Assembly: GCA_946482615.1 (NCBI GenBank)
Contig: CAMLSF010000165.1
Span: 1-7,754, forward strand
Origin: an uncultured Chromatiaceae bacterium
GTDB taxonomy: Bacteria > Pseudomonadota > Gammaproteobacteria > Enterobacterales > Alteromonadaceae
Direction of reading: 5' to 3'
DNA: 7,754 nt
Shown: positions 5,523 to 7,754 of the stretch, one piece after another
Numbering within the stretch: the stretch's first letter is position 1
Layout: the number at the start of each line of letters is the position of its first letter
The notes under the pieces: model-generated
Seen by the model: only the letters and a program-made list of their open reading frames with translations
Told to the model about the DNA's origin: nothing
The model's database searches: none
Made by a program: the position numbers and the translations under genes

Positions 5523-6220
5523 GTATCGAATCTAAACATCGTTTTCAGGCCATCAGCCTGGGGTTTTTGGCCGGTTATGTAAACACCTTAGGTTTTGTCG
5601 CTTTGTTTGGTTTATTGACGGCCCTGATCACTGGTAACTTTGTTCTGATAGGTGCCAGTTTAGTCAGCGAATCCAGTTCCGCTGTGCTGATGAAGTTTTT
5701 AGCTTTTCCGGCCTTTATTCTGGGTATTGCTGCTATCCGGATCCTGACCATGTGGCTGGACAATAAACAGCAGCAAAATTTGCAAATCCAACTGACTGTT
5801 TTACTGCAGTTAGTGCTGCTGGTAGCTTTTATGGTTGTAGGCTTAGTGGCCTCCCCTATTGGAAAAGAGCCCACCACATTGGCCATGATCTGCGGCATGC
5901 TGGGCGCAGCAGCTATGGGCGCACATAGCGCTTATACCCGCTTGCTGCTGCCCCATCTGGCCCCCACTTCAATGATGACAGGCAATGTGACACAAATCGT
6001 GCTGGATCTGATAGAGCTGATGTCAGGCAAAGGCGATGCTGCCACCAAAAACAGAGTTTTTAAATCGTTCTGGCCTATAGCTGCCTTTGCGACCGGCGCT
6101 TTAGTGGCCGGCTTTTGTTATATGCAGGCTGGTTTCTGGGCTTTGTTAGTACCTATTGGCATTTTGCTGTGGCTGTTACGCAAAGAACATTATTGCGACC
6201 TTGAAGCAGAGCAGTCCTGA
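5519..6220 (+). CDS. DUF1275 (YoaK-family) inner-membrane protein
   Basis: A 233-residue multi-pass membrane protein of the DUF1275/YoaK family, function unknown. Its N-terminus has the family signature GFLAGYVNTLGF..LFGLLTALITGN (15-40). A related motif recurs in the second half (APTSMMTGNVTQ, TGN at 154-156), so the two halves look like a pseudo-repeat, as is typical of this family. Around six hydrophobic segments are visible, ending in ALLVPIGILLWLLRK and a short acidic tail. The start codon overlaps the DoxX stop (ATGA, 5519-5522) and has AAGGA (5506-5510) eight bases upstream. Its stop overlaps the porin start by one base (TGATG). A transporter or permease-like role next to an outer-membrane channel is an attractive inference, but nothing in the sequence names a substrate. 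Confidence 0.9.
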   Translation: MSIESKHRFQAISLGFLAGYVNTLGFVALFGLLTALITGNFVLIGASLVSESSSAVLMKFLAFPAFILGIAAIRILTMWLDNKQQQNLQIQLTVLLQLVLLVAFMVVGLVASPIGKEPTTLAMICGMLGAAAMGAHSAYTRLLLPHLAPTSMMTGNVTQIVLDLIELMSGKGDAATKNRVFKSFWPIAAFATGALVAGFCYMQAGFWALLVPIGILLWLLRKEHYCDLEAEQS

Positions 6221-7407
6221 TGCAAATGAAAGCTTTGACCTCTGTGGCAGTGCTGAGCGCTGCAGGCTTTAGTTCAGGTCTAGTTGCAGTGGAACTGGAA
6301 GGTTTTATTAAACATCAGGATATTTACCAGCAGGAACTGACGGATGCGGATCATCATGCTCTGCTTAGTCGTTTTTTGATCCGGCATAGCTGGCAAACAT
6401 CAGAAAACAGCAGTTTGTTGCTGGAAGGGATCAGTGCTTATGACTCCAGTTATGACAACCAGACCTATTCAGTGGAACATAATACGGCCGATATTCACCA
6501 GCTGATTTTTAAAACTGACATAGCCGATACCAGTATCAGCTTAGGCCGGCATGTCTGGTCTGTTGGTAACCAACGTCAGCTCGGCAAAAGAGAAGGCACC
6601 AACGTCAGGCGGCGTTTTGACGGAGTATTGCTAAACCAGCAGCTCGACAGCTATAGCACAGTGTCCTTTTATCATGGCAACAGCGTAAAAAGTAAAGCTA
6701 AGGCTTTGGATGACAACAGAGATCCGGATTTAACCGCAAGCGGCATCATTTTTCAAAAGCAGCAACTGCTGGTTCACGCGATCAATTACCGCGACAGCCG
6801 TGGCCAAAATCAGGATGATATTTATGCGATAGAAACCGAATATCAGCATAAGGTGGAAGCTTTTGAAGCGTTTTACCAGCTGATTTATCAGTTTGGTGAT
6901 CGCGGCCCACAACAACTCTCAGCCTGGTTCAGCCAACTGGAATGGGCTTATACCCTGGCGCAGCACAGGCTGTCTTTTACTGCAAGTTATGCATCAGGCG
7001 GCGACTCACAAGATGCGGACAGTCACGAGTTTCAGCCCCTGTTTGCCAAAGCGCCTTATTACTCAGAAGCCGGAGTATTTGCCACAACTAATATTCAGCA
7101 TATAGGCCTTGGTTGGCTTTATCCGGTGACAGAAAACCTGAGTCTGGGGCTGGACGCGAAAAAACTCTACCGCGTTCAGCAAAATGGTGCCATTTACGGC
7201 CCTGGCCAAAGCCTGTTATTGCCAGCTGATCAGCCATCGGGCAAAGCTTTGGCGAATAACTACAACTTTAAGTCCGAATATAAATTCAGCCCGCATATCA
7301 GCTTAGAGCTGGTAGCGAGCTTTATTGATATTCAAACTGGCAGCAATCAAAACCCGGTCCTGCGCAACAGCAGCTTTTTTGAAACTATGCTGCATTACCG
7401 GTTTTAA
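6220..7407 (+). CDS. Alginate-export-family outer-membrane porin
   Basis: A 395-residue outer-membrane beta-barrel precursor. The first ~23 residues form a signal peptide (MQMKALTSVAVLSAAGFSSGLVA, positions 1-23), with likely cleavage before VELEGF. The segment GRHVWSVGNQ (109-118) plus REGTNVRRRFDGV (124-136) matches the hallmark of the alginate_exp (PF13372-type) porins, and FQPLFAKAPYYSEAG (from 271) the later conserved block. Alternating amphipathic strands run throughout, and the protein ends HYRF with the terminal aromatic used for barrel insertion. Members form substrate-specific channels; most are not for alginate. Its start overlaps the DUF1275 stop (TGATG), with a weak ribosome site, so translation is probably coupled. 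A second in-frame ATG at 6226 is an alternative start. It is the last gene of the operon and converges with the cupin gene, with five bases between stops and no clear terminator. Confidence 0.87.
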   Translation: MQMKALTSVAVLSAAGFSSGLVAVELEGFIKHQDIYQQELTDADHHALLSRFLIRHSWQTSENSSLLLEGISAYDSSYDNQTYSVEHNTADIHQLIFKTDIADTSISLGRHVWSVGNQRQLGKREGTNVRRRFDGVLLNQQLDSYSTVSFYHGNSVKSKAKALDDNRDPDLTASGIIFQKQQLLVHAINYRDSRGQNQDDIYAIETEYQHKVEAFEAFYQLIYQFGDRGPQQLSAWFSQLEWAYTLAQHRLSFTASYASGGDSQDADSHEFQPLFAKAPYYSEAGVFATTNIQHIGLGWLYPVTENLSLGLDAKKLYRVQQNGAIYGPGQSLLLPADQPSGKALANNYNFKSEYKFSPHISLELVASFIDIQTGSNQNPVLRNSSFFETMLHYRF

Positions 7408-7412
7408 CCCGA

Positions 7413-7754
7413 TTAAGGCTTAGCCTTGGCTGCTGGATCCATAGGCACAGGCACACCTTTGCTATGCCATTTCATCACGACAAACTTCAGCGGCGTGTTG
7501 CCTGTATTGCGGATACCGTGCGAATCCCAGGGTGCTGCATATAAAATATCGCCAGCCTTAGCAGGAATATCTTTGTCCTTCAGCGACCAGACACCTTCAC
7601 CTTCAATCACCATCAGATACTCTTCTTCGGCATGAATATGAGGTGGATGAATTTCTTTACCAGGCTCAATCACAGCTACACCAGTCAGCGCATCCTGAGT
7701 ACCAAAAGTAGGTTTGGTGAAATAGCTGTAAAACACATAACCATCGCCCTTCTC
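7413..7754 (-). CDS. Cupin-domain protein, 5' end beyond the window
   Basis: A single-domain cupin whose C-terminal 113 residues are visible. Motif 1 is PGKEIHPPHIHAEEEYLMVIEGEG, with H39, H41 and E45 of the visible fragment as expected metal ligands. Motif 2 is AGDILYAAPWDSHGIRNTG, with H79 as the fourth ligand. Cupins of this type are small metal-binding enzymes (dioxygenase, isomerase or sensor-like); the reaction cannot be told. The frame contains a GTG at 7734-7736 but stays open to the window edge (…EKGDGYVFYSYF), and a tyrosine/phenylalanine-rich strand seems to continue upstream, so the gene most likely starts outside. It converges on the porin gene. A short 5-bp hairpin AAGGC-TTA-GCCTT (7415-7427) overlaps its last codons. 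Confidence 0.85.
   Translation of the reverse strand, partial: EKGDGYVFYSYFTKPTFGTQDALTGVAVIEPGKEIHPPHIHAEEEYLMVIEGEGVWSLKDKDIPAKAGDILYAAPWDSHGIRNTGNTPLKFVVMKWHSKGVPVPMDPAAKAKP

Noticed and set aside
4952..5539. 195-codon minus-strand frame opposite the amidohydrolase tail and DoxX
   Set aside because: Basic, Ser/Lys-rich translation with no domain; it is antisense to two well-recognised genes.
7415..7427. Hairpin AAGGC-TTA-GCCTT as a terminator between porin and cupin
   Set aside because: The stem is only 5 bp, lies in the cupin's last codons and has no T-run on either side.
1..7754. CRISPR array, tRNA, rRNA or insertion sequence
   Set aside because: No regularly spaced repeats, no cloverleaf or rRNA-like segments, and no transposase-like frame with terminal inverted repeats were found.

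Overview
The window looks like a chromosomal accessory region of a mesophilic gammaproteobacterium. Protein style, an alginate-export-type porin and moderate base composition fit the Alteromonadales/Rheinheimera-Alishewanella neighbourhood. That placement is an inference from general resemblance; no rRNA or marker gene is present to prove it.

Layout: positions 1-1140 are strikingly AT-rich and gene-poor. They hold one complete gene for a RidA/YjgF-family protein (281-733, +) followed by a hairpin terminator. About 350 bp further on is what looks like the broken N-terminus of a TMEM175/DUF1211-type membrane protein (1087-1182, +). Composition becomes more balanced from about 1140 onward. A minus-strand group follows: a receiver-only response regulator (1262-1642), a small XapX-domain membrane protein (1744-2025) and a YcaC-like isochorismatase-family hydrolase (2170-2856). 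A divergent intergenic region (2857-3234) separates it from a tight plus-strand operon. That operon encodes a YtcJ-like metal-dependent amidohydrolase with a Cys/His-rich tail (3235-5091), a DoxX-family membrane protein (5109-5522), a DUF1275/YoaK-family membrane protein (5519-6220) and an alginate-export-family outer-membrane porin (6220-7407). A convergent cupin gene (7413 to the window edge) is cut by the end of the window.

How the genes may work together: the set combines an outer-membrane channel, two uncharacterised inner-membrane proteins, two hydrolases (amidohydrolase and YcaC-like cysteine hydrolase), a XapX protein, a cupin and, further away, a RidA-like protein. This reads as an uptake-and-hydrolysis or detoxification module for a small organic compound. 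The substrate cannot be told from the sequence. Overlapping stop/start codons (ATGA and TGATG) indicate that DoxX, DUF1275 and porin are translationally coupled. The divergent promoter region contains dyad sequences that could be operators, but no dedicated DNA-binding regulator gene is in the window; the only regulator-like gene lacks an output domain.

The items most worth a second look are the conserved-looking gene set as an undescribed module, the Cys/His-rich amidohydrolase tail, the long paired structures after the YcaC-like gene, the TMEM175 remnant, and the thrice-repeated TAGAACCA motif near the composition boundary.
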